Source: Heliocybe sulcata
Lineage: Eukaryota; Basidiomycota; Agaricomycetes; Gloeophyllales; Gloeophyllaceae
Direction: 5' to 3'
Assembly (NCBI GenBank): GCA_004369045.1
Contig: ML213504.1
Coordinates: 777,508 to 841,507 of the forward strand
DNA length: 64,000 bases
Every line of letters begins with the position of its first letter. Position 1 is the first letter of the stretch. This document shows positions 48,838 through 58,727 of this stretch, in pieces. A program made the translations under genes and the position numbers. The notes beneath the pieces are model-generated. The model searched no databases and was not told the origin of the DNA. It saw only the letters and a program-made list of their open reading frames with translations.

Positions 48838-49345
48838 CGAGGATGAAGTGTTTAGCGAACAGGAGCAAACGCGGAGGAGAGGTCCATATTAATAGTGACG
48901 TTAACGAGGCAAGGGTTCGGTCGCCTGAAGGTCCTGTTTATGGCGTCTGCTGCAGGGACTTGATTCATACCGAGGGGCTGCGACGCACGTTCGTCGATTA
49001 ACGACTGGTGCGGTCTGTGGTCGGCTGCTCCCGCGCTGCTTCAGGAAGACGCAGACGCATTTCGCCGACCCGGACCCTTTAGCGTCTTGTCTAGCGCTCT
49101 CATGTACCAGGCGACTGACACTCGGATCTCGTTTGTACATCAATGCATTGCTCTAATAAAGATAAGGGATGCTACACTATCATACAGCATTACGAAGAGG
49201 GAGTCCCGTGCTCCAATCTGAAGTAAACCCGGTGGTGGTACAACTTGGACAATGCGAACTGAAAACGACGACGCCAGGCATACAAGGACAACGTGACACG
49301 ATTCGGGATGCAATAAATAAGGCTGCGATGGTGTGTATGCAGGGT
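48838..49345. other. Intergenic, no supported gene
   Basis: About 500 bases upstream of the endopolyphosphatase and downstream of the next minus-strand gene. An 80-codon minus frame has no recognisable features. Confidence 0.5.
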
Positions 49346-49950
49346 TTACTTGGTCCTGATGCGCCTGGGCGAGGGATGGTGGTTCATCGCGGAATCCGAA
49401 GACGCGAAGCCTGAGGGTGCGGAGTGCAGGCGCAGCAGCGTTTCCACGTTATCGCCCGAATCAAGAACCTGGGCAATGGAATTCTCAGCCAAGTGGCAGA
49501 TCTATCAGATTTAGAGTTGGTGAGCATGGACCCTTCCTATTCAAACGTGCATGACGTACTCTGCTGTAACCACCAGATTCCAAGGTCGAGCGCGCTTTTG
49601 CAATCGTATTGTGGATAGCGTCGTAGGAATAGCGGCGCCTGCAGAAGCTGTGAGTCATGCGCAGGGAGATTTTGAGCACGCCACACTCACAGTATCCTCT
49701 CAAGCTCGGATCTAGAACGCGGCAGCAGGAACAGGTCTGCGCCGCTGAGGTACCGGCTCAAAGCGGCGTATGACGCGCAACCAGCAATCAGAGTCTCGTT
49801 GAGAGACGGGTGATCAGTGTCCCAGCTGAACCAATTCTCACTAAGCAAGGGTAAGTTTTCCGTGAGTCGGTGTGGCAGAGGTGGCACGTACGTGAGGTGG
49901 TTGTGGGCAAGAGCCTCGGGGGTGTGGGGAGCGAGGAAACGGTCCATCAT
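49346..49950 (-). CDS. Small protein of unknown function, four exons
   Basis: Four exons (49950-49892, 49840-49691, 49647-49560, 49501-49346) give 150 residues in one frame, with good GT..AG borders. It starts MMDRFLAPHTPEALAHNHL and continues ENWFSWDTDHPSLNETLIAGC, then LSRYLSGADLFLLPRSRSEL, SYDAIHNTIAKARSTLESGGYSR and a tail ICHLAENSIAQVLDSGD...PSPRRIRTK. It looks globular and mostly helical, with no signal peptide, membrane span or recognised motif. The consistent phase across three introns makes it very likely a real gene. Possibly basidiomycete-specific. Confidence 0.65.
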
Positions 49951-50606
49951 GGTGTTTGATGTTGTGAGAGGAGTGAGTGGCTGTATGAGTCGAGGGTGCG
50001 GGGATGCAAGTGGATAGCGGCCTCTGCTTTATAGCTGGGCTTGGAGCTGCTTGTATGAAAGAAGCAGTGACGTTGCGAAGCGAGAGGTGGTAGTCGCAGC
50101 CAAGGCCTGTGCAAGAAATAGGGCAGTGAAGGTGGCTGCGGTGAGCCAAGTGATGGTGAGTTATGAATGAAGAGAAGGGCTCGGTTATAAAGCCACAGTT
50201 CTTATATAGCAAGTGGCGGCGACTCGCTTGAAAAGATTCGCACGTGCGTGAACTCGCAAACAGCCGCAACGCTTCTGCGGCCGGTTGAGTCATCCCAAAC
50301 TCCGGTGCCTTGTCCCCGGCCTTCGGACAAGCCTTGGCCAGGTGCTTGGCTGCAATAAACGGCTGTATAAACGGCTTTCTCGCATTCTATCTGTACGACG
50401 TCCGAGGTGTTTACCAAGCGGATCTATTGATATCCAGTCATGAAGAAATAGACTTGCTCATCTTACCGTAAACCTGCATCGGGGAGCACACCAGGTCCGC
50501 GTATCTGGTTTAGACCCGCGCTCGGAGCTTGTGCTTACCACTCTCCTGTGAGAAAGCACCACTCAAGGTCCTACAGCATCCCTCGCCTCCCCTCTTTCAC
50601 CCAATC
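49951..50606. other. Divergent promoter region
   Basis: About 650 bases between the small unknown gene (minus) and acetoacetyl-CoA synthetase (plus). A long minus frame across it (to 50293) is C-rich leader sequence and has no features. Confidence 0.5.
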
Positions 50607-53600
50607 ATGGCGACTGCCCCGTTAGTCTCGCCCCACGAGCTTGATAATCAGGGTCTGCTGTACAAGCCAGAGCGGCCACAGCATACTCGCACGTTTCAGC
50701 TGCTAAACCTAGTCAATCACAAGTATAGTCTGCGTTTGAATTCGTATCATGATCTCTACCATTGGTCAATAACCCAAATTGATGCATTTTGGAGCACTAT
50801 ATGGGACGAGACGGAGATAATCGGTCACAAAGGCGCTCATGCAGTCGACAACTCCGCCTTACCTGCGGAGAACCCTCCATGGTTTGTGGACGCAAAGCTC
50901 AACTGGGCAGAGAACATGCTCCGTTGCCGGTCGCCAGATAAGATCGCTCTCATTCAGACCAGTACGTATCGCTCTTCGCTCTAATGCCGGCAATCCTCGT
51001 CACTCAGCCCTACTTCCACTTTAGCGGAACCGACTTCTGCTGATCCTGATCCGTCTCTGCGCCAAGTGACGTATGCAGAGCTGTACCATATTGTCGCCGA
51101 CCTTGTCTCTGCGCTGCTCTCGCTTGGGCTGAAAGCAGGAGACCGGGTAGCCTCTTATTCTTCTAATTGTATAGTGCGTTTCATCTTTATACTAGCAGTC
51201 GATTGTTTCAGTCTTGTCTCTTATAATGGATCTGATGACCGCATGACGCTAGTCGATGCAGCATGCTCAGATCCTTACAGGAGACATGACAGAAACAATC
51301 CATCGTAGATCACGTCCATATCGATGCTCATGCCATAATGATAATTAATGCAGGAGAATGTAGCTGCCTGCCTCGCCGCTACTGCCATTGGTCTGTCCCG
51401 TACTTTCCTTGTCAGCAATATCATGTGCCACAGCTCTATCAGGTTGTGTATGGGTCAGTGCTGCCGCGGACTTTGGCCCCGAAGGCGTCTACGAAAGGTC
51501 AGTTCGGCGTAATCTGTGCAATCTGCGCTATGACAGGAATTGTCTCGTGACCGTAGATTCGAGCAAGTCCGACCCAGCGTTGTATTTGCAGTAGACGGCG
51601 TCGTGTGAGTCAATATTCGAGTTCGGCGACGATCCGTAGGTTGAGCAAGAGCAGCTACAACGGTCGGGTACACGCTCACCTGCCGAAGCTCTCGTCACTC
51701 CTCGCTAGTCTGCGGGCAGAGGACATCAAACCCAAGGTCGTCGTTATAAACGCCGTTTCGAACACAGGAGATCGCACTGCCTGGCAAGATGAGTGGATCA
51801 GCTGGAGCGATTTCGTCGACGACGGCAGGACAAGGAAGTTGGGGAGAGATAAAGACGGCGAGATTGAATGGCGCCGTCAGTCCTTTGATTGGCCACTATG
51901 GATCCTGTTCAGTTCTGGGACTACCGGTGAGGATCCCGGATGAGGCAATTTCATATGCTCAACCTTCTGCTGCAATGACCGGTAGGACGGCCAAAGTACG
52001 TGATCCAGTACGCATCTTAGAGTTTCATCCGTCTGATATTATATTCTCTTTCATAGACCCATAGTTCACCGTGCCGGTGGTATGCTTCTCCAAGCGAAGA
52101 AAGAATTTGTGATTTGCGCGGACCTCAAGGCAGAAGATGTGTTCTTTTACTACACGACTACGTTCGTCCATTCCAGGTTCATACATCTCGCATCTATCGT
52201 TATTGAGTTGTTGTACCAGCGGATGGATGATGTGGAACTTTCTTGTAGCTGGACTGAGTGTCGGCTGCACTTTGGTGCTGTACGATGGCAGTCCGCTGCG
52301 CGACCCGGCCTATCTCTGGCGGCTCACCGACGAACTGGGCATAACAATTTTTGGAACGAGTGCTAAATATCTCGATCAGCTGTCTGTAAGCCGCAGTTCC
52401 GTTCTGACCTCGCTATTCTCGTCTCCCGATCATCCCGCGGTTCCGAGCATAAAGTAGCTTCACGAGATTCACTTCATTGTGCTGACTGCTCGCTTCCTTG
52501 GTCTAGAAAGTTTACAGACCCAAGGAGCACCATAAACTTGATGCTCTCCGGCACATCTACTCCACCGGCTCGCCACTCGCACCGCCACTCTTTGACTTTG
52601 TCTATCAAAGCATCAAGAAAGATGTCTTGCTTGCGTCCATAACTGGTGCGTGAAAGATCATACAGATCCCCGGGATGTGTGCCGAGGCCAGGGACTGTAA
52701 TAGGTGGAACCGACATCTGCTCCCTGTTCGCGGGCATGTGCACCGCGCTGCCTGTGTACCGCGGAGAGATCCAGTGTCGTATGCTCGGGATGGCGATAGA
52801 GGCGTATACGCCCGTTGGCGTGGCGGCAGGTCCAGATGTAGCGGGGGATCTAGTATGTCTGAGGCCCTTCCCGTGCATGCCAATCGGCTTCTGGCCACTG
52901 GCTGGCTTCGGACAGGAAGCCGCCGTGGAGGCTGCTAAAGTTAGATACCAGCAAGCCTATTTCTCGGAGTTCAAGGGCATCTGGTGTGAGTCTTCGGACA
53001 TATCACCAATGCAAATACACGCTCATCTGTCAGGTCCTTTCAGACCATGGGGACCACGTTGTGGTCACACGTTCGAAGATGGGGAATGGAGGCGGCCTTA
53101 TTATGCTGGGTAGAAGCGACGGTGTCTTGTGAGTGTCCTCTATTGAGATGCGAACTGAAGGAACTTAATGACTGCCTGAAGAAACCCGGGAGGCGTTCGC
53201 TTTGGGTCAGCCGAGTTGTACGATGTTCTCGACATGTGTTTCTCAGGCTCCGCAACTGCCGCGTCCGAAACTATAATTGACTACCTGGCTGTGGGGCAAG
53301 CACTGGATGGAGGAGCTGACGAGCGGGTGATACTATTCGTCAAGTTAATGGACGGGGAGCGGATGTCTGCGGACTTGGAGAAGAGAATTAAGAGTGAAAT
53401 ACGGGCAAGGAGAACTGCGCGCCATGTCCCAGCCCGGGTAAGTTCGCCCTTGTGGCTTCCCCATTCAGCTCCGCAACGTTTCTTACATTTTGCTTCAAGA
53501 TCATCCAGGTGACTGATATACCGTACACGCTGAATGGGAAACGGGTGGAAGTCCCGGTGAAGAAGGTAAAGTGTCCGGCTCGCATTGACTCCGAACACAA

Positions 53601-53728
53601 CGCTGAATCATCCACAGATCATAAACGGGGCGGCGGTGTCAAGCATCAATCCCGCAACATTGCGCAACCCAGAGTGCTTAGACGAGTATGTTCGCCTCGG
53701 CGAGCAATTGAGGGGAGAGGTATCATAA
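50607..53728 (+). CDS. Acetoacetyl-CoA synthetase
   Basis: Fifteen exons sum to 716 residues in one frame. The ANL-superfamily landmarks are WFVDAKLNWAENMLRCR, TYAELYHIVADLVSALLSLGLKAGDRV, the nucleotide loop FSSGTTGRPKPIVHRAGG, STGSPLAPPLFDFVY, GTDICSLFAG, then HGDHVVV and LGRSDGVLNPGGVRFGSAELYD, and the C-terminal lysine region VTDIPYTLNGKRVEVPVKK. The order and length are those of acetoacetyl-CoA synthetase, which activates acetoacetate with ATP and CoA in the cytosol, and not of acetyl-CoA synthetase. The P-loop depends on a 10-nt exon (51986-51995). The leader is pyrimidine-rich. Exons: 50607-50961, 51025-51173, 51354-51390, 51443-51497, 51557-51604, 51640-51926, 51986-51995, 52057-52161, 52220-52385, 52507-52645, 52704-52985, 53044-53128, 53182-53437, 53500-53565, 53618-53728. 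Confidence 0.95.
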
Positions 53729-55022
53729 CTACAAGGGTAGTCCCTTGGTCGGTTTAAGGAAAGTCGAATAAAACACGCTGTGATGTGACATGTGACATGA
53801 AACGGGCTAGCAAGACTGCCCAAAGTTCACACGCCATCGCTAGCGCTTCGCATTACCGCAATCGGCAACTCTCCCGAAATGGCAACTTCCCGAAGCCGAT
53901 CGGCGACCGACTCCTCTGTCGGCAACGAGCATACAGTTGAATATATACGTAAAAGAGTTATGGCTCCCAAGAACACCATGGTGTAATGGATGTGCGACAT
54001 GTGTATCCCACGTACTCTAGAGCTTATAGGTTCGATTCATGGTGTATACACTTTTCTTTGAGTTTTTGGCTGGGCTCGCGACCAAGTCCCCGCCCTCGGT
54101 ATTTCCCGTTTAGGGATAATCTCATATGTTTCAGCCCTGCTGAGGCGCGGGTTCCTCAAAATAAGACATAAGACATACATGAATAATATCTTCCTGTTAA
54201 GTGATAAAAGGACTCTTTCTCCTCAGTTGGTCACGCTACTTCACGCTACTTCAATGTATTCTATGGCAAACTCGCATCCGGCATTCCCCGGTTTCAACAT
54301 CCGGCTATATCACCCTGAAATGACATAGGGAATTTTGCTTCGCATTACAGCCCTATACCTTGTTAACACCCGTCCTTCCGTACATGTGTTATATTTGTTG
54401 TTTCCGAGCAGGGTACCGTACACCAATACATAGAATCCCCAGGCCGTCACCCATCTCCCTGTTTGGAGGTCCATCACTTCTTTCCATATGCGGCCAGCGC
54501 TGATCTCCTGAGAGCATCAGATCGCGCTGACTAAGCCGTGAGAACTTTGGGCACACTTGCTAGCCCATGAAACGTGGCCATGGTGATCGGAACGAGGGAT
54601 CTCGATAGGAACGTCGGCTATGAATGGCTCTTGTTCCACTTCGTTGCCAAAAATGCACCACCACAACGCCTCGAGGCGCCTCAAATGAGTCGTGCAATGC
54701 AAAATCAAGTAATTTTTTCTGGCGGTGCTTGAGCGTTATGCCGTCCTGAAAAAGCAGAGCACACGCACACCTCACTTCCGGGGCACCCTCAGTCTCTGCC
54801 GCCATACCAGTCAGGGACTCACGGGACGACGCGCAGCCTTGAGACGATCTAGCACGCCTTCTGCCTCGTTTTTGCTTTGCTTCACTGCCCCTCATGAAGC
54901 CTACAAATTCGACCCCCAGGCGCCATCACTCGCACCATCACTCTCATCGCCGTGCGACAAGTCGTTCTCGTCCCGCTGCCCCCGCTAGACGGCCCTCAGC
55001 GATCCAAAGGTTTCTGCGAAAG
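53729..55022. other. Intergenic with a tRNA-like remnant
   Basis: About 1.3 kb with no supported gene. It contains A-box and B-box-like sequences near 53976-54046 and a short direct repeat (CACGCTACTT twice) near 54230-54250. The frame from 54894 into 55023 (Ser/His/Arg-rich) could extend the next gene upstream. Confidence 0.45.
53976..54046 (+). other. tRNA-like box A / box B remnant
   Basis: TGGTGTAATGG (53979-53989) resembles a box A and GGTTCGATTC (54029-54038) a box B, 50 bases apart. CATGGTGTA occurs at both ends (53978 and 54038). No good T-stem, anticodon stem or acceptor stem can be drawn with the T loop in place, so this is not a working tRNA. It could be a decayed tRNA or a tRNA-derived SINE head. 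Confidence 0.3.
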
Positions 55023-56108
55023 ATGCCTTCTGTCTTTAACATTGCCCGAGCCTGTATTTATGGTGTGTTTTCATCCTGCCCAACCGTAGCCCCAATGCTG
55101 ACCTTCTCCCAGTCGCCGTTCTATTATGGACGGTCGTGTGCTTGGCCATTGCTGGACACTTCCAGAGCAGGCTAATCTCCTCTGATCTCAGTGAATATCC
55201 GTCGTATATTGTGCGAGGCATGTAATCCTGACGACACTTGCAGCTCATTTCGTGCCGTTCGCTATCTTTGTATGCGTCGTCAGCATACTGGTTATGGGCG
55301 TTCTGCTCGGTTTTACCTTCAAGAGGAGCCAAAGTCCAATATCGACGAAAATCGAGTTGGCCTGTCTTGGTCTTGTGGGCACATTCTGGCTTGGTAAGTC
55401 GTATGACCATATCCCTCCATGGAAGAGGGAGACTGACGCTAGCATCAGCTCTTGGAGCTTTCTTGGTTACTTCGGAGTCTGAGACTGCCGACGTCGAGTG
55501 CTTTTCTGATGCTGAAGCCACTACTCCGGTGGACGTGTCAGACTGTAAGCTCTATATAACATTAGAGTCCTAAAGACGTAACTAATCTCCCTTTTAGTCT
55601 CGACGGCAACCTACCAGGCCCAATACCACGTCTTGGAAGCTTTCTCATTATTCAACGCCATCCTTAGTGAGTGACGTCCACCAGATATCAACTGACACGT
55701 AATTCTGACTATTTGACAGTTTGGGGATTCGGATTACTATTACTGGGTTGCGCCTTGAGGTTCCACTTCGCAGGTCGGAAGCATGTATGGAACAAGCCCG
55801 CTACCACGACACACTGGTTCAGGAAGATCACTCCTCTCAAGGAGCTGCAGCTCCCCGCACCAGTTACAAGCGGTCGTGTTGGCCGCACACAATCACGTTC
55901 ACGACCACAGGGGCCCACCCGGGGCGATAGCTCACGGAGTCGGGGAGAGAAGACGTACAACGAGAAGGCCACGCCAATTGCTGCCAAGTTCTCGTCAAGA
56001 CGGGATCAGAGCGTTCCTCCTCTTCCCGCTCTCCCCTATCGGCCTCAGAGAGCCCACACGTCAAACAAATATGACAAATTCCACAGGGAAGCATCACCCC
56101 GGCGGTGA
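55023..56108 (+). CDS. MARVEL-like four-span membrane protein A
   Basis: Six exons (55023-55062,55113-55190,55244-55393,55449-55544,55598-55666,55720-56108) give 273 residues. Four hydrophobic spans are clear: AVLLWTVVCLAIAGHF, FVPFAIFVCVVSILVMGVLLGF, IELACLGLVGTFWLALGAFLV and WGFGLLLLGCALRF. The pattern, with a short loop between spans 1 and 2 and a longer Cys-containing loop before span 4, resembles fungal MARVEL-domain proteins of the plasma membrane. The C-terminal 130 residues are polar, Arg/Ser/Pro-rich and cytosolic. An upstream in-frame ATG at 54894 would add 43 His/Arg/Ser-rich residues. The next two genes on this strand are related in structure. Function unknown. Confidence 0.8.
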
Positions 56109-56517
56109 TGTGACGCCTCCTCATGGTGAGGAGGGCGGTGTCGAACACTTGTAGGGTTTACGTCCACTCACGAGGGTTTATCTATGTTGTAACGTGTATT
56201 GTAGTGTACTTGTACCATCCTTAGAAGGGAAATAGAGGGAACCCAGAAGACATATCCTTGTGTGAACGCGCAGACTGCAAGGCTGATTGTACCGATGAAG
56301 CTGTCGCTCCGCCATCACGTGACGTACCGTAATTGTGCAGGCGCAGGTCGCGCCCTGCAATGTGTTTGATGAACGCGTGAATCCCGGACACATTCCATGA
56401 TTTCTGACGTACTTGTCCATTTCCCGATACCTCTTTCTCCGCTCTGCACCCTTCTGCACCGATACGCCACTTACGACTATCCACTGCTATCTCCACTGAC
56501 GGGCTTGAACGACATCT
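56109..56517. promoter_or_regulatory. Promoter of membrane-protein gene B with E-box/CRE
   Basis: This 409-base gap contains TCACGTGACGT (CACGTG at 56316-56321), an E-box overlapping a CRE-like TGACGT, about 200 bases before the next start. No gene is supported. Confidence 0.4.
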
Positions 56518-57606
56518 ATGACAATTATATTCGTGAATCGCAGGCGTGCGGGGTATAGTGAGTATGGACGGTTTAGCGTCGGCAATGAAGACTGAGTACT
56601 GCTATCAGTTGCTGTGCTTCTGTTTTCGGCTGTTGTTCTAGGAATCGCTGGATACTTTGCGAATGTGTTCTTGCCGAACGTCAATCGTGAGTATCCCTCA
56701 TGTTCGAATTCGAACATGATTGTTTAACATCTACTCGTGCAACTCAGGTGACTTCAGCGTTTTTGCTCTCATCGTTCCATCCTTGAACATAGTCGTATTT
56801 GTTGTCACGTACGCAGTGCTCGACACAAATCTGAGCTTGACCGTACTTATGTACATATTGTAGACTGCAATGGTCCCGACCTCGCTTTGAAGCATTCTGG
56901 TTGTTTATACTGGCCGCACTATGGCTTGGTACGTCCCTTAATTTCCTCGAGCTATCGATGTCCTGCTTATCAACGTGCAGCTATGGGCGCATGGTCATCG
57001 TACGTTTATCGCGTTCCTGCTGGAATGTTGAGGAAGCGCCTGAACGTGTTCAAACAGCGATCTCATAGGCTATGTCCAGTGTTCTGCTATCTATGGTCAG
57101 CGGATGCAGGGACACTCGGGCAGCAGTGAGTTCACTCTTCATTAATGATCTATCACTGATTTCTGACCTGTCGAAAGTTTCCACCCGAAGCTACTGCTAC
57201 GAGATGAAAGTGATTGAAGCATTCTCTTGGATGAACTTCTGTCTCCGTACGTCTTCGCATCCAGACGCACGCTCCACTTCTGACACTCCGCGAAGTGACA
57301 ATCTTCTTCATTATTCTTCTCATGCTGACCAGCCGCGCGCAAGCCCTGGGCCGCCAGTTTGCCTGGCAGGAGAACATAATTGACCTCCCCTGGTTCGGCC
57401 AAATGCCAGGCTATCCCGGCAGCGGTACTTACACAAATGGCCACCAAAACGGTGCCTCCTATGCGTACCCCATGCAGCAGATGCTCCCATCCAATGCATT
57501 TGTGATCCAGCAGCAGCCTGGACACTCGGTCGTGATTCAGCCCCAGGCTTCGGGGGGGCCTCCCATGGTCAACCAAATCCCGAGCACACAGCCCAGTATG
57601 GCCTGA
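56518..57606 (+). CDS. MARVEL-like four-span membrane protein B
   Basis: Eight exons (56518-56557, 56609-56686, 56748-56808, 56864-56928, 56981-56999, 57058-57125, 57178-57246, 57296-57606) give 236 residues. Four spans are seen: IAVLLFSAVVLGIAGYFAN, FALIVPSLNIVVFVVTL, FEAFWLFILAALWLAMGAW and LLTIFFIILLMLTS. The loop before span 4 is Cys-containing (YVQCSAIYG) and the tail is Gln/Pro/Gly-rich (PMQQMLPSNAFVIQQQPGH). Exons 1 and 2 have the same lengths (40 and 78 nt) and phases as in gene A, so the two are tandem duplicates. Exon 5 is only 19 nt. Intron 2 holds a 22-bp perfect palindrome. A transposon lies 23 bases after the stop. Confidence 0.82.
56698..56719. repeat. 22-bp perfect palindrome in intron 2
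   Basis: The 22 bases centred on GTTCGAATTCGAAC read the same on both strands. They sit 12 bases inside the intron (56687-56747) of membrane-protein gene B. They would form a hairpin in RNA. Confidence 0.85.
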
Positions 57607-57628
57607 GCGTAAGTTCTTGCGAAGCGAA

Positions 57629-57677
57629 CACAGCGGGAGTTGCACCATTTCGGACGTTACGATATGTTAGTCGAAAT
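57629..57677 (+). repeat. Left terminal inverted repeat
   Basis: Forty-nine bases matching the reverse complement of 58383-58431 at 42 positions; the outer 22 are perfect. Confidence 0.85.
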
Positions 57678-58382
57678 GGAAATAAAGTCTATTTAATTTT
57701 GTAAATGATTCCGTAACCTGCAAAACTTATTATTCTCGAAATCCTTCATAGCTCCCTACATATATTATCTATTGTAATTCCTTTGGCAAGATTGTATAGA
57801 AGAGATAAAAATGCCACGCATAATGCCAATAATATATCTCCCTCTGCAATCAATTTAGGACATGACAAAATTTGGGATTTTGGGGGTTCCCTAAATGTTA
57901 CTCGATAGATCTTTTTACGTGGACAATAATTTAATAAATACTACAAGATACATAATATCAGCTGCAAACACTGCCCGAAATGGTTATAAAAATTATATAT
58001 TCCGCAACCTTGCGAAAGGTATTGGCCCAGCCGGGAAATACCTTTAGACGTTCGGCTATAGCTTTACTCCCGGTATTAGCTTTCAGATCAGTGCAAATAT
58101 ATTTCTATATTTTAGTTTTATCTTCCTTTTTTGATGTTGTGAAATATGATCTTTTTTACCGCATATTCTCGTTCCCTCAATGTTAGATTTGGCAATCCTC
58201 CCCCAGCATGAGCCCAATGTGATATTTTGCAAGACATATTGATATCATCAAAATATCGCATATTGAATGTCACTACAATGTTGTATCTAATAAAATGAAT
58301 TGCTACACATCTGCATCACCTTGTCAGTAATTATATCGGCTGCCGTCAAAAGCTAATCCTATATATTTACCAGGTGTAATCT

Positions 58383-58431
58383 ATTTCGACCAACATATTG
58401 CAACACTCAAAATGGTGCAACTCCCGCTGTG
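58383..58431 (-). repeat. Right terminal inverted repeat
   Basis: Reverse-complement partner of the left repeat. Read inward on the minus strand it begins with the same CACAGCGGGAGTTGCACC. Confidence 0.85.
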
Positions 58432-58727
58432 GAAGAAATTGCAGCAGTGTTGCGGACTCTGCCCGGTCATCTGTTTCTTAGATTCGATGGACGCTTGATG
58501 CATGATGATTTATTTACGGATCTAACGTAGTCTAGGGTTCTTATATAGAACGAATGCAATGATGTCCATACCTGTTACGGAAATGAAGACGCCGCTGTCC
58601 TCGTGTTTCCAGCATGAATTCCTCATGTTCACCCTGCGTTGCTGATATGGTGGATGAGAGCTGTCCGTCTGCTCTACGATAGCTCGCATATCGAGCCCCT
58701 GGGTCGCTGATATTGGACATTATCTTC

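Larger units (their letters stand above)
57629..58431. mobile_element. 803-bp TIR DNA transposon, non-autonomous, CACTA-like
   Basis: An AT-rich block, sharply unlike its GC-rich neighbours, is bounded by inverted repeats that begin CACAGCGGGAGTTGCACC. The repeats are about 49 bases: the first 22 are identical and the rest differ at seven places, all transitions. The flanks repeat GAA directly outside both ends (57626-57628 and 58432-58434), a 3-bp target duplication. A 5' CAC start and a 3-bp duplication fit the CACTA/EnSpm superfamily. No coding frame remains, so it is a MITE-sized, non-autonomous copy. It sits 23 bases after the stop of membrane-protein gene B, probably inside its 3' UTR. 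Superfamily assignment is tentative. Confidence 0.85.

Noticed and set aside
57629-58431. The AT-rich block as an inserted mitochondrial fragment
   Set aside because: Matching inverted ends and a 3-bp duplication explain it as a DNA transposon; no mitochondrial gene is visible.
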